A stretch of 64,000 bases of DNA from DOZZ01 sp963792655 (GTDB taxonomy: Bacteria > Acidobacteriota > Terriglobia > Bryobacterales > Bryobacteraceae): the NCBI GenBank assembly GCA_963792655.1, contig CAWBWU010000001.1, forward strand, positions 124,001 through 188,000, in the 5' to 3' direction. Positions 1-9,736 of the stretch are shown piece by piece; the stretch's first letter is position 1; each line of letters begins with the position of its first letter. The position numbers and the translations under genes are program-made. The notes beneath the pieces were generated by a model that was not told the DNA's origin, ran no database searches, and saw only the letters and a program-made list of their open reading frames with translations.

Positions 1-3000
1 TGCGCAGATCGTCGTCCACGACCAGCGCTTTCTTACCGCTGAGAGTGGAATCCGTATCGCGAACCTTGGCAAGTATCGCGCGTTGCGCCGGAGAGAGCAC
101 CGCCTCATTGCGATGCATCAACAGCGTGCTCTCATCGAGCAGCCGCTCTTCGGTTTGCGCGTATCTCACGACGCCCGTGTGACCACCCCAGCGCAATTCG
201 ATCTCTTCCTCATCCGTCAGCTTGCGCGAACCATAGACGACCGAAGGCAGCGCGTGCGGTGCCATCTCGTCCTGCAGCTTCTCGATAAGTTGGATCGCCG
301 ACGTACCGGGAATGGCGATGTCCACCACCACGCAATCGACAAACTGTTCCGTCGCGACGCGCAGCGCATCGGCGGAGTTGTGAACAATGGTGATCTCGGC
401 ATCGTCGCCGGCGAGCAAAGTACGGACGGCTTCACCGCGCTCGAGCGTTTCCATCGCAAGCAACAGCTTTTTCGTGCGCGGCTGCAGCGAGTGGTTGATG
501 TCATCGAAGGCGCGCAGCAACGAATCCCGCGACGCCATCTTCTCGAGATAAGTCATCGCTCCGAGCGCCAGGCCGCGTTGTTTATTCTCTTCACCCGAGA
601 TCACGTGCACCGGAATGTGCCGCGTCAACGGATCGTGCTTCAGACGATCCAGGATGGTCCAACCGGCCATATCGGGCAGGTTGATGTCGAGCGTGATCGC
701 GCCGGGTTTGAACTCGCGCGCTAACGAGAGCGCAGTGGTGCCGCGCATCGCAACCAGCGCTTTGAGTCCGCGTTCATGCGCAATCTCGACAAGGATGCGG
801 GCAAACGCAACGTCGTCTTCAACCACCAGCAGAACGGGGTCGGACGGCTGGATCGCATTGCGATCGTCCTCGATCGACATCGGTTCAATGCGAGCCTGGA
901 CTGCGCCGCGAGTGAGCGCGGGCAGCAGGTCTGCTCCTTGCGTGACCGGCTGCGCCGCCATAATCTCCGGCAGGCTTTCGGCCTTGGCTTCCTCGGTACG
1001 CGAGGCAACCAGAGCCGCCAGATAAACCTGCGGCAGGTACAGCGTGAAAGTACTGCCCTGGCCTGGTTCGCTTTGCAGACGAATCTCGCCGCCGAGCAGA
1101 CGCGCCAACTCACGGCTGATCGAAAGACCGAGACCGGTCCCGCCGTAACGCCGGCTGGTGGTACCGTCTGCCTGTTGGAATGCCTCGAAGATGATCTGCT
1201 GTTTCTCGAGCGGGATACCGATGCCGGTATCGCGAACCGAGAACGCAATCACGCCCTTCGAGCGGTTCAGCACCGGATGATTGGCGCTCCATCCAGTGGT
1301 CGCCTGCTCCATGCGCAGTTCCACCGAACCGCGCGAAGTGAACTTGAGCGCATTCGACAAGAGGTTCTTCAACACCTGCTGCAAGCGCTTGGCATCGGTG
1401 TGGATGGTGGGCGCGAGCTGCGGATCGATCTGGACTTTGAAATCGAGGCCCTTGCCATCGGCCACGTGCCGGAAGGTGCGCTGAACGTACTCTTCCAGCT
1501 CGGACAAGCCGACGCCGCCGAGCTCGACATCCATCTTGCCCGATTCGATCTTGGCGAGATCCAGAATGTCGTTGATGAGCGCGAGCAGGTCGGTGCCCGA
1601 AGAGTGAATCGTCTCGGCGTAGCGAACCTGCTTCGGCATCAGGTTGCTGTCCACGTTTTCGGCCAGCATCTTCGCCAGGATGAGCAGGTTGTTCAGCGGC
1701 GTTCGCAGCTCGTGCGACATGTTCGCCAGGAACTCTGACTTGTACTTCGAAGTAAGCGCCAACTGCTCGGCCTTCTCTTCGAGCGCCTGCTTGGCCTGTT
1801 CGACTTCGCGGTTCTTCTGTTCGACTTCGGTCTTCTGCTCGGCGAGCAACTGCGCTTTTTCCTGCAGCTCTTCGTTGGTCTTCTGAAGCTGTTCGGCGAG
1901 CGCCTGCGATTGTTTGAGCAGTTCGTCCGTACGCATCGTCGCGGCGATGGTGTTTAACACGATGCCGATGTTTTTCGAAAGCTGATCGAGAAACGCCAGG
2001 TGAATGGAGCTGAACTGATAGAACGACGCGAGCTCCACCACCGCTTTGACTTCACCTTCGAAGAGCACCGGCAGCACGACGATGTTCACCGGGGTGCCTG
2101 AGCCCAGGCTCGAATTGATCTTGATGTAGTCGGCCGGAACGTTGTTCAGTACGATGCGCTCTTTCCTGCGGGCGCATTCGCCGATGAGCCCTTCGCCCAT
2201 GCGGAACTGTTTGCTGATGGCCGCCTTCTCGTCATACGCATAGGCAGCGGTGAGCTTCAGCACCGGCTGTTCGTCAAGCTGCTCGGTGATGAAGAAGGTG
2301 CCAAGCTGACCGCTGACCAGCGGCGTCAGCTCGCTCAGCAGCAACTGCGTCACGGCATGCAGATCGCGCTGGCCCTGCACCATGCCCGTAAATTTCGCGA
2401 TGTTGGTTTTGAGCCAGTCCTGATCGGTGTTCATGCGCGTGGTTTCCGCGAGGTTGCCGATCATCTGGTTGATGTTGTCTTTGAGCGCAGCAACTTCGCC
2501 CTGCGCTTCGACCGCAATGGAGCGGGTGAGATCGCCCTTGGTGACGGCGGTCGCGACGTCGGCAATTGCGCGCACCTGCGTGGTGAGGTTGGCCGCAAGC
2601 TGATTGACGTTGTTGGTGAGATCGCGCCAGATGCCTGCAGTGCCAGGAACACGCGCCTGACCGCCGAGCTTCCCTTCGATACCAACCTCGCGAGCGACGG
2701 TGGTCACCTGATCGGCGAAGACGGCGAGAGTGTCGATCATCTCGTTGATGGTGTCCGCCAGTTCGGCGATTTCACCTTTGGTTTCGAGCACCAGCTTGCG
2801 CTTCAAGTCGCCGTTGGCAACCGCCGTGACGACCTTCGCGATACCGCGCACCTGCGTGGTGAGGTTCGACGCCATGAAGTTGACGTTGTCCGTCAGATCT
2901 TTCCAGATGCCGGCGACGCCGCGCACGTCGGCTTGTCCGCCGAGCTTGCCTTCGGTGCCGACTTCGCGGGCGACGCGCGTCACTTCCGATGCGAATGAAT

Positions 3001-6000
3001 TGAGCTGATCGACCATCGTGTTGATGGTGTTCTTCAGTTCCAGAATTTCGCCGCGCGCATCAACCGTGATCTTGCGCGAGAGATTGCCGTTCGCAACCGC
3101 GGTGGTCACGGCAGCAATGTTACGCACCTGATCGGTCAGGTTCGAGGCCATGGAGTTGACGGAATCCGTCAAATCTTTCCACGTGCCGCCAACGCCCTGC
3201 ACCTGCGCCTGGCCGCCGAGTTTGCCTTCAGTTCCGACCTCGCGCGCCACACGCGTGACTTCGCTTGCAAACGCGTTGAGCTGATCGACCATCGTGTTGA
3301 TGGTGTTCTTCAGTTCCAGGATTTCGCCGCGCACGTCGACCGTGATTTTGCGCGAGAGATCGCCGTTGGCGACGGCCGTCGTGACCTCGGCGATGTTACG
3401 CACCTGGTTGGTCAGGTTGCCGGCCATGAAGTTGACCGAGTCCGTCAAATCTTTCCATGTTCCGGCGACACCACTCACTTCAGCCTGGCCGCCGAGCTTG
3501 CCTTCGGTGCCGACTTCGCGCGCCACGCGCGTGACTTCCGATGCGAATGAGCTGAGCTGGTCCACCATCGTGTTGATGGTGTTCTTGAGCTCCAGAATTT
3601 CGCCGCGCACATCGACCGTGATCTTGCGCGACAGATCGCCCTTCGCCACGGCCGTCGTGACTTCCGCGATGTTACGCACCTGATTGGTCAGGTTGCGAGC
3701 CATCGAGTTCACCGAGTCCGTCAAATCCTTCCACGTACCCGCGACGCCTTTCACGTCTGCCTGACCGCCGAGCGCGCCTTCCGTACCGACCTCGCGCGCC
3801 ACGCGCGTGACTTCCGATGCGAACGAGCTGAGCTGGTCCACCATCGTGTTGATGGTGTTCTTCAGCTCCAGAATTTCGCCGCGCACGTCGACCGTGATCT
3901 TGCGCGACAGATCGCCCTTCGCCACGGCCGTCGTGACTTCCGCGATGTTACGCACCTGGTTGGTCAGGTTGCGCGCCATCGAGTTCACCGAGTCCGTCAA
4001 ATCCTTCCAGGTACCCGCGACGCCCTTCACGTCGGCCTGACCGCCGAGCTTCCCTTCGGAACCGACCTCGCGTGCGACGCGCGTCACTTCGGATGCGAAC
4101 GAGCTGAGCTGGTCCACCATGGTGTTCATGGTGTTCTTCAGCTCGAGAATCTCGCCGCGAACATCGACGGTGATCTTGCGCGACAGATCGCCCTTCGCGA
4201 CAGCAGTCGTAACTTCGGCGATGTTACGCACCTGGTTGGTCAGGTTGCGCGCCATCGAGTTGACGCCTTCCGTCAGATCGCGCCACGTACCGGCGACGCC
4301 GCGTACTTCGGCCTGACCGCCCAGCTTGCCTTCCGTGCCCACTTCGCGCGCCACGCGCGTGACTTCCGATGCGAACGAACTGAGCTGATCCACCATCGTG
4401 TTGATGGTGTTCTTCAGCTCCAGAATTTCGCCGCGCGCATCGACCGTGATCTTCGTCGTGAGATCGCCCTTTGCTACGGCTGTCGTAACACCCGCGATGT
4501 TGCGCACCTGGTTGGTCAGGTTCGAGGCCATCGAGTTGACCGACTCGGTCAGATCGCGCCATGTACCTGCGACACCGGTCACTTCGGCCTGACCGCCGAG
4601 CTTGCCTTCGGTACCTACTTCGCGCGCCACGCGCGTGACTTCCGATGCGAACGAGCTGAGCTGATCGACCATCGTATTGATGGTGTTCTTCAGCTCGAGA
4701 ATTTCGCCGCGCACGTCGACCGTGATCTTGCGCGAGAGGTCGCCATACGCCACGGCTGTCGTCACGTCAGCGATGTTGCGAACCTGCGCAGTCAAGTTGC
4801 CGGCCATGGAGTTCACCGAGTCCGTGAGATCCTTCCACGTACCCGCGACGCCCGGCACTTCGGCCTGACCGCCGAGGATGCCCTCCGTACCGACCTCGCG
4901 CGCCACACGCGTGACTTCGCTCGCGAACGCGTTGAGCTGATCGACCATCGTGTTGATGGTGTTTTTCAGTTCAAGAATTTCACCGCGCACGTCCACCGTG
5001 ATCTTTCGCGAAAGATCGCCATTGGCAACAGCAGTCGTGACCTCGGCGATGTTACGCACCTGCGCCGTGAGGTTGCCGGCCATCGAGTTGACGGAGTCCG
5101 TCAAATCCTTCCAGACGCCGCCGACACCTTTCACTTCAGCCTGACCGCCCAGCGAACCTTCGGTACCGACTTCGCGCGCCACACGCGTTACTTCCGATGC
5201 GAACGAGCTGAGCTGATCGACCATCGTGTTGATGGTGTTCTTGAGCTCCAGAATTTCACCGCGCGCGTCGACCGTAATCTTCGTCGAAAGATCGCCGCGC
5301 GCCACGGCCGTGGTGACACCCGCGATGTTACGTACCTGCGAGGTGAGGTTCCTGGCCATCGAATTCACCGAGTCCGTGAGATCTTTCCACGTACCCGCGA
5401 CGCCGCGCACTTCAGCCTGACCGCCAAGGATGCCTTCGGTACCGACTTCGCGCGCCACGCGTGTCACTTCGCTCGCGAACGCGTTGAGCTGATCGACCAT
5501 CGTGTTGATGGTGTTCTTGAGCTCGAGAATTTCACCCTGCGCATCGACCGTGATCTTGGTCGAAAGATCGCCCTTTGCCACGGCGGTTGTGACGCCCGCG
5601 ATATTACGCACCTGGTTGGTCAGGTTGCCGGCCATGGTGTTGACCGAGTCCGTCAGATCTTTCCAGACGCCGCCGACACCTTTCACTTCCGCCTGACCGC
5701 CGAGCTTGCCTTCCGAACCGACTTCGCGCGCCACACGCGTGACTTCCGACGCGAACGAGCTGAGCTGATCGACCATCGTATTGATCGTGTTTTTCAGCTC
5801 GAGAATTTCGCCGCGCACATCGACCGTGATCTTGCGCGAGAGATCGCCCTTCGCGACGGCCGTGGTGACCTCGGCGATGTTTCGCACCTGGTTGGTCAGG
5901 TTGCCGGCCATGGTGTTGACCGAGTCCGTCAGATCTTTCCAGACGCCGCCGACGCCTTTCACTTCCGCCTGACCGCCGAGCTTTCCTTCGGAGCCGACTT

Positions 6001-7318
6001 CGCGCGCCACGCGCGTCACTTCCGACGCGAACGAGCTGAGCTGATCGACCATCGTATTGATCGTGTTTTTCAGTTCGAGAATTTCACCACGCGCGTTCAC
6101 CGTGATTTTGGTCGAGAGATCGCCCTTCGCCACGGCTGTCGTGACCCCTGCGATGTTGCGCACCTGGTCCGTCAAGTTGCCGGCCATGGTGTTCACGGAG
6201 TCGGTCAGATCTTTCCAGACGCCCGCGACACCTTTCACTTCCGCCTGTCCGCCGAGTTCACCTTCGGAGCCGACTTCGCGCGCCACGCGTGTCACTTCGC
6301 TTGCAAAAGCGTTGAGCTGATCGACCATCGTGTTGATGGTGTTCTTGAGTTCGAGAATTTCACCCTGCGCATCGACCGTGATCTTGGTCGAAAGATCGCC
6401 CTTCGCCACGGCCGTTGTGACGCCCGCGATGTTGCGCACCTGGTTGGTCAGGTTGCCGGCCATGGTGTTGACCGAGTCCGTCAGATCTTTCCAGACGCCG
6501 CCGACGCCTTTCACTTCCGCCTGACCGCCGAGCTTGCCTTCCGAACCGACTTCGCGCGCCACGCGCGTGACTTCCGATGCAAATGAACTGAGCTGATCGA
6601 CCATCGTGTTGATGGTGTTCTTCAACTCAAGAATTTCGCCGCGCACATCGACCGTGATCTTGCGCGAGAGATCGCCATTCGCAACCGCCGTCGTGACTTC
6701 CGCAATGTTGCGGACCTGTGCGGTCAAGTTGCCGGCCATGGAGTTCACCGAGTCGGTGAGATCTTTCCACACGCCGCCCACGCCCTTCACTACCGCCTGG
6801 CCGCCCAGTTTGCCTTCGGTACCGACTTCGCGCGCCACACGCGTGACTTCGCTCGCGAACGAGTTGAGCTGATCGACCATCGTATTTACGACGCGCGCGG
6901 TACGCAGGAATTCGCCTTTCAGCGAGCGGCCGTCTACTTCGAGCGCCATTGTTTGCGAGAGATCGCCCTTCGCCACGGCGCCGATGACGCGGGAGACTTC
7001 CGTCGAGGGCTGCACCAGATCGCCGATCAAGCCATTGACCGAATCCATGCACTCGTTCCACGACCCCGCCGCTCCGCCCAGGGTCGCGCGTTGCGTGATG
7101 CGCCCCTCTTTACCGACCGCGGTGCTGATCCGCTGCAGCTCGTGCGCCATGCGCTGGTTGAGTTCGATTACATCGTTCAGGGCGTCGGCCACTTTGCCGG
7201 CCAACCCAGTCTGATCTTCCGGCATGCGCACGGCGAAATCGCCCTTTTTAATAGCAGTAAGGGTTTTGAGCAGCAAACGAACGTCGAGCGGCGTTTCGTC
7301 GCTCGTTGCGGTTTTCAT
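1..7318 (-). CDS. Giant soluble poly-HAMP hybrid sensor histidine kinase (3' end off the window)
   Basis: The reading frame runs from ATG at 7318 (GGAG Shine-Dalgarno 6 nt upstream) to the window edge, at least 2439 codons. Domain order: a short HAMP-like N-terminus (codons 1-140); a tandem array of 92-residue HAMP units (about 145-1620, motif NTMVDQL in each); a GAF domain (about 1640-1795); a coiled coil rich in E, Q and K (about 1797-1860); HisKA with phospho-acceptor His in 'NMSHELRTPLN' (His about 1869); HATPase_c with 'DTGIGIP' (about 2030) and 'GGTGLGLS'; receiver 1 with 'VVEDD' (about 2166); a second receiver that keeps 'VVVDIAIPG' but lacks the usual acidic pair; and the start of a third receiver ('ALVVDDD') at the edge. 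No membrane segment or signal peptide is seen, so it should be a cytosolic sensor. Poly-HAMP arrays with 92-residue periodicity are known from fungal Nik1/Os-1 group III kinases and bacterial relatives. The stimulus is unknown. The gene is probably transcribed alone. Confidence 0.95.
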   Translation of the reverse strand, partial: MKTATSDETPLDVRLLLKTLTAIKKGDFAVRMPEDQTGLAGKVADALNDVIELNQRMAHELQRISTAVGKEGRITQRATLGGAAGSWNECMDSVNGLIGDLVQPSTEVSRVIGAVAKGDLSQTMALEVDGRSLKGEFLRTARVVNTMVDQLNSFASEVTRVAREVGTEGKLGGQAVVKGVGGVWKDLTDSVNSMAGNLTAQVRNIAEVTTAVANGDLSRKITVDVRGEILELKNTINTMVDQLSSFASEVTRVAREVGSEGKLGGQAEVKGVGGVWKDLTDSVNTMAGNLTNQVRNIAGVTTAVAKGDLSTKITVDAQGEILELKNTINTMVDQLNAFASEVTRVAREVGSEGELGGQAEVKGVAGVWKDLTDSVNTMAGNLTDQVRNIAGVTTAVAKGDLSTKITVNARGEILELKNTINTMVDQLSSFASEVTRVAREVGSEGKLGGQAEVKGVGGVWKDLTDSVNTMAGNLTNQVRNIAEVTTAVAKGDLSRKITVDVRGEILELKNTINTMVDQLSSFASEVTRVAREVGSEGKLGGQAEVKGVGGVWKDLTDSVNTMAGNLTNQVRNIAGVTTAVAKGDLSTKITVDAQGEILELKNTINTMVDQLNAFASEVTRVAREVGTEGILGGQAEVRGVAGTWKDLTDSVNSMARNLTSQVRNIAGVTTAVARGDLSTKITVDARGEILELKNTINTMVDQLSSFASEVTRVAREVGTEGSLGGQAEVKGVGGVWKDLTDSVNSMAGNLTAQVRNIAEVTTAVANGDLSRKITVDVRGEILELKNTINTMVDQLNAFASEVTRVAREVGTEGILGGQAEVPGVAGTWKDLTDSVNSMAGNLTAQVRNIADVTTAVAYGDLSRKITVDVRGEILELKNTINTMVDQLSSFASEVTRVAREVGTEGKLGGQAEVTGVAGTWRDLTESVNSMASNLTNQVRNIAGVTTAVAKGDLTTKITVDARGEILELKNTINTMVDQLSSFASEVTRVAREVGTEGKLGGQAEVRGVAGTWRDLTEGVNSMARNLTNQVRNIAEVTTAVAKGDLSRKITVDVRGEILELKNTMNTMVDQLSSFASEVTRVAREVGSEGKLGGQADVKGVAGTWKDLTDSVNSMARNLTNQVRNIAEVTTAVAKGDLSRKITVDVRGEILELKNTINTMVDQLSSFASEVTRVAREVGTEGALGGQADVKGVAGTWKDLTDSVNSMARNLTNQVRNIAEVTTAVAKGDLSRKITVDVRGEILELKNTINTMVDQLSSFASEVTRVAREVGTEGKLGGQAEVSGVAGTWKDLTDSVNFMAGNLTNQVRNIAEVTTAVANGDLSRKITVDVRGEILELKNTINTMVDQLNAFASEVTRVAREVGTEGKLGGQAQVQGVGGTWKDLTDSVNSMASNLTDQVRNIAAVTTAVANGNLSRKITVDARGEILELKNTINTMVDQLNSFASEVTRVAREVGTEGKLGGQADVRGVAGIWKDLTDNVNFMASNLTTQVRGIAKVVTAVANGDLKRKLVLETKGEIAELADTINEMIDTLAVFADQVTTVAREVGIEGKLGGQARVPGTAGIWRDLTNNVNQLAANLTTQVRAIADVATAVTKGDLTRSIAVEAQGEVAALKDNINQMIGNLAETTRMNTDQDWLKTNIAKFTGMVQGQRDLHAVTQLLLSELTPLVSGQLGTFFITEQLDEQPVLKLTAAYAYDEKAAISKQFRMGEGLIGECARRKERIVLNNVPADYIKINSSLGSGTPVNIVVLPVLFEGEVKAVVELASFYQFSSIHLAFLDQLSKNIGIVLNTIAATMRTDELLKQSQALAEQLQKTNEELQEKAQLLAEQKTEVEQKNREVEQAKQALEEKAEQLALTSKYKSEFLANMSHELRTPLNNLLILAKMLAENVDSNLMPKQVRYAETIHSSGTDLLALINDILDLAKIESGKMDVELGGVGLSELEEYVQRTFRHVADGKGLDFKVQIDPQLAPTIHTDAKRLQQVLKNLLSNALKFTSRGSVELRMEQATTGWSANHPVLNRSKGVIAFSVRDTGIGIPLEKQQIIFEAFQQADGTTSRRYGGTGLGLSISRELARLLGGEIRLQSEPGQGSTFTLYLPQVYLAALVASRTEEAKAESLPEIMAAQPVTQGADLLPALTRGAVQARIEPMSIEDDRNAIQPSDPVLLVVEDDVAFARILVEIAHERGLKALVAMRGTTALSLAREFKPGAITLDINLPDMAGWTILDRLKHDPLTRHIPVHVISGEENKQRGLALGAMTYLEKMASRDSLLRAFDDINHSLQPRTKKLLLAMETLERGEAVRTLLAGDDAEITIVHNSADALRVATEQFVDCVVVDIAIPGTSAIQLIEKLQDEMAPHALPSVVYGSRKLTDEEEIELRWGGHTGVVRYAQTEERLLDESTLLMHRNEAVLSPAQRAILAKVRDTDSTLSGKKALVVDDDLR
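2400..7000 (-). repeat. Tandem 276-bp (92-codon) coding repeats encoding a HAMP array
   Basis: The segment encoding NTMVDQL recurs at 2466, 2742, 3018, 3294, 3570, 3846, 4122, 4398, 4674, 4950, 5226, 5502, 5778, 6054, 6330, 6606 and 6882: seventeen copies at an exact 276-bp spacing with no indel. Each unit carries 'FASEVTRVAREVG', 'LGGQA', 'WKDLTDSVN' and 'TTAVA.GDLS'. Two unit classes occur: one reads 'DLSRKITVDVRGE' preceded by AEVTT, the other 'DLSTKITVDA.GE' preceded by AGVTT. The two or three units nearest the GAF domain and the N-terminal unit are the most diverged. Confidence 0.95.
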
Positions 7319-7585
7319 CTTGGTCTCCAACTAGCTACAGGATAAATCGCGCTTTTAAACCGCGTTCTACCCCTCGAATTAAATAACGTTTACTAACCCG
7401 GAAGCAGTCTTCATCATATTCGGGTGGTAAACGCGATGCGGTACAGATTGCATATTCCTATAAACCTGTCGGGCCGGCGCCCTAGCCACGCGCAGGCTTC
7501 AGTTTCGGCGGCGCTAAACTAGGCTAGTGTTTCAGTAGCGAGCGATCGTGCTGAGAACAGCAACTCGCCACAAACTTGCGCCCTT
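7319..7585. other. Intergenic region between the hybrid kinase and tRNA(CAU)
   Basis: About 270 bp with no convincing coding frame. It must hold the promoter of the leftward hybrid kinase and of the rightward tRNA. An AT-richer stretch lies at about 7375-7400. I could not pick out a -35/-10 pair or a terminator with confidence. Confidence 0.5.
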
Positions 7586-7658
<73 letters not shown>

Positions 7659-7764
7659 CTATGCACACCCCTTTGTCGAGCCGAATGCGTGGCCACCCCC
7701 GTGCGATGCGGCTTACACGCTGTTTCACGATCCGGGGCGAGACGGGCGTTAACATCAAAGAACC

Positions 7765-9319
7765 TTGAACCGGAACAGCAATCTCGACGCGGCTAAAGCC
7801 GGTGGGCTTTGGGACATGTTGATTGTTGGTGGCGGCGCGACTGGGATGGGGGTTGCGGTTGATGCTTCCGTTCGCGGCTATCGCGTGTTGTTGCTCGAAC
7901 AGAGCGATTTCGGGAAAGGCACATCGAGCCGCAGCACCAAGCTGGTGCACGGCGGCGTGCGCTATCTGGAGCAGGGCAATCTCTCGCTGGTGATGGAAGC
8001 GTTGCGCGAACGCGGGTATTTGCGGCAGAACGCTCCTCACCTGGTCTCGGACCTGGCGTTTGTGGTTCCCAGTTATGACTGGTGGGAGTCTCCTTTCTAC
8101 GGCCTGGGGCTGAAGCTATATAACTTGCTGGCCGGCAAATATGGCTTTGGTTCGTCGCAGATACTTTCGCGTGACGAGACGTTGGCGCGCCTGCCTACTT
8201 TGAAGCGAGAAGGTCTGCGCGGCGGCGTCGTCTATTTCGACGGGCAGTTCGACGATTCCCGGCTATTGATTCATCTTGCGATGACCGCGACGGAGCATGG
8301 CGCGACTCTGCTCAATTACATGCAGGTCACCGGGCTTGAGCGCGGAAGCGAAGGAACAATCGAGACCGTACTCGCGACCGACATCGAGACCGGCGAGCGC
8401 CTGCAGTTTTCAGCACGCGTGGTGATCAATGCCACCGGGCCGTTCTGCGACACCCTGCGGCAGATGGCGGAACCCGGCGCGCGCAAGATTCTGGCGGCGA
8501 GCCAAGGCATTCATCTGGTGTTCGACCGTTCTTTCCTTACGGGCAACAGCGCGATCATGGTGCCGCACACCAGTGATGGACGCGTGATGTTTGCGATTCC
8601 GTGGCACGGCCACACGCTGGTGGGCACCACAGATACGCCGATCGAATCCGCTTCGCTCGAGCCGGTTGCGCTCGAACACGAGATCGAATTCATTTTGGAG
8701 ACGGCGCGGCAAATACTTGAGCCATGCTCCTCAACGTAGTGATGTGCTCAGCGTCTTCGCCGGCATCCGTCCGCTGGTGCGCTCGGGCGATGCGGCCAGC
8801 ACGGCTGCACTTTCACGCGACCACACCATCCACATTGACCACTCCGGGCTGCTCACTATCACGGGCGGCAAGTGGACCACTTACCGCCACATGGCGGAAG
8901 ATTGCGTGAATCAGGCCGCGACATTGGCGCGGTTGCCCGACGTTGCGTGCACCACACGCGACCTGCGGCTGCACGGCTATGCGGAAAAACACTCAGGCGC
9001 GTTGAAGGTCTACGGCAACGACGCTGCACAGATCACCGCACTCGCTGAGTCGGTTCCCCATCTGAAAGAGCAACTGCATCCCGCGCTGCCATACATTGCG
9101 GCCGAGGTGGTGTGGGCGGTTCGTGAAGAGATGGCGCGCACTGTGGAAGATGTGCTCGCGCGCCGACTGCGTGCCTTGTTCCTGAATGCTCACGCGGCGA
9201 TTGCAATGGCTCCGCGGGTGAGCGAACTGATGGCGGCGGAACTTGGATGGGACGCGCCGCGCACCGCGCGCGAACTACAGGCCTTCGAAGAAACCGCAGC
9301 TAACTATCGACTGAGCTGA
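7765..9319 (+). pseudogene. glpD: Glycerol-3-phosphate dehydrogenase (GlpD/GlpA type), interrupted by one frameshift
   Basis: The product would be an FAD-dependent, membrane-associated enzyme oxidising sn-glycerol-3-phosphate to dihydroxyacetone phosphate with electrons passed to quinone. From a TTG start at 7765 the frame shows the dinucleotide-binding motif 'VGGGATGMGVA', then 'SSRSTKLVHGGVRYL' and 'GTTDTPI', all typical of GlpD. It hits a stop at 8739. The next frame (+1) continues the homology from about 8712 with 'YLSHAPQRSDVLS', 'GIRPLV' and 'ITGGKWTTYR' and the C-terminal domain to 9319. Removing one G at about 8708-8709 restores a 517-aa protein of normal family length, reading ETARKYLS across the joint. 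The 3' end overlaps the convergent STAS gene by 20 bp. Sequence error and real mutation are both possible. Confidence 0.9.
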
Positions 9320-9647
9320 AGGCCTCTTGCGCTTGCTCGACGGTCTCGAACGTCGTCAGCACCTTATCGATGTGGCAGACCTCAAGAATGCGCAGGACGC
9401 GGGTCCCGAGCCCAGTCAGCGCGTACTTGCGGCCATCGCGCTCGCACGAAACATGGAAGGCGACGAGCGTCCCGAGCGCGGCAGAGTCCGCATAGGGCAC
9501 GTCGCTCAAGTCGATGATGGTCGCGTGTGAAGGATGCTCACGCAACACCTTCTGCACTTGCGGCAGCTTGGGATAGGTCAAAGGGCCGGAAAGCCGCACG
9601 ATGCGAACGCCGTCACCCTGCCCAGCGCTTTCAGTCGTCGGAGTCAT
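9300..9647 (-). CDS. STAS-domain protein (anti-anti-sigma factor-like)
   Basis: A 115-residue single-domain protein. It shows the STAS pattern 'ATIIDLSDVPYADSAALGTL', where the Ser in 'ADSAAL' matches the phosphorylatable serine of SpoIIAA/RsbV-type antagonists, followed by 'LTGLGTRVLRILEV'. Such proteins bind an anti-sigma or switch kinase when unphosphorylated. No anti-sigma kinase or phosphatase gene is adjacent, so the partner is unknown. The start ATG at 9647 fits a short N-terminal tail. The gene is convergent with glpD and overlaps it by 20 bp; a divergent dehydrogenase gene starts 90 bp away, so the two share a promoter region. Confidence 0.85.
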   Translation of the reverse strand: MTPTTESAGQGDGVRIVRLSGPLTYPKLPQVQKVLREHPSHATIIDLSDVPYADSAALGTLVAFHVSCERDGRKYALTGLGTRVLRILEVCHIDKVLTTFETVEQAQEAFSSVDS

Positions 9648-9736
9648 TGCCGGATTGTACTAATTGTGATCGGGTGCGCACGTCTTCCGATTGTTTCCAT
9701 TCGGCTGCGACGTCTGGCGCGCTAAAATTCAGGTTC

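Noticed and set aside
2400..7000. CRISPR-like array of regular repeats
   Set aside because: The period is 276 bp, every unit is in frame, and repeats and spacers are not distinguishable; it is a coding HAMP array.
7706..7722. Possible parS-like site (TGTTTCACG)
   Set aside because: Only the left half matches; the second half lacks the symmetric GTGAAACA.
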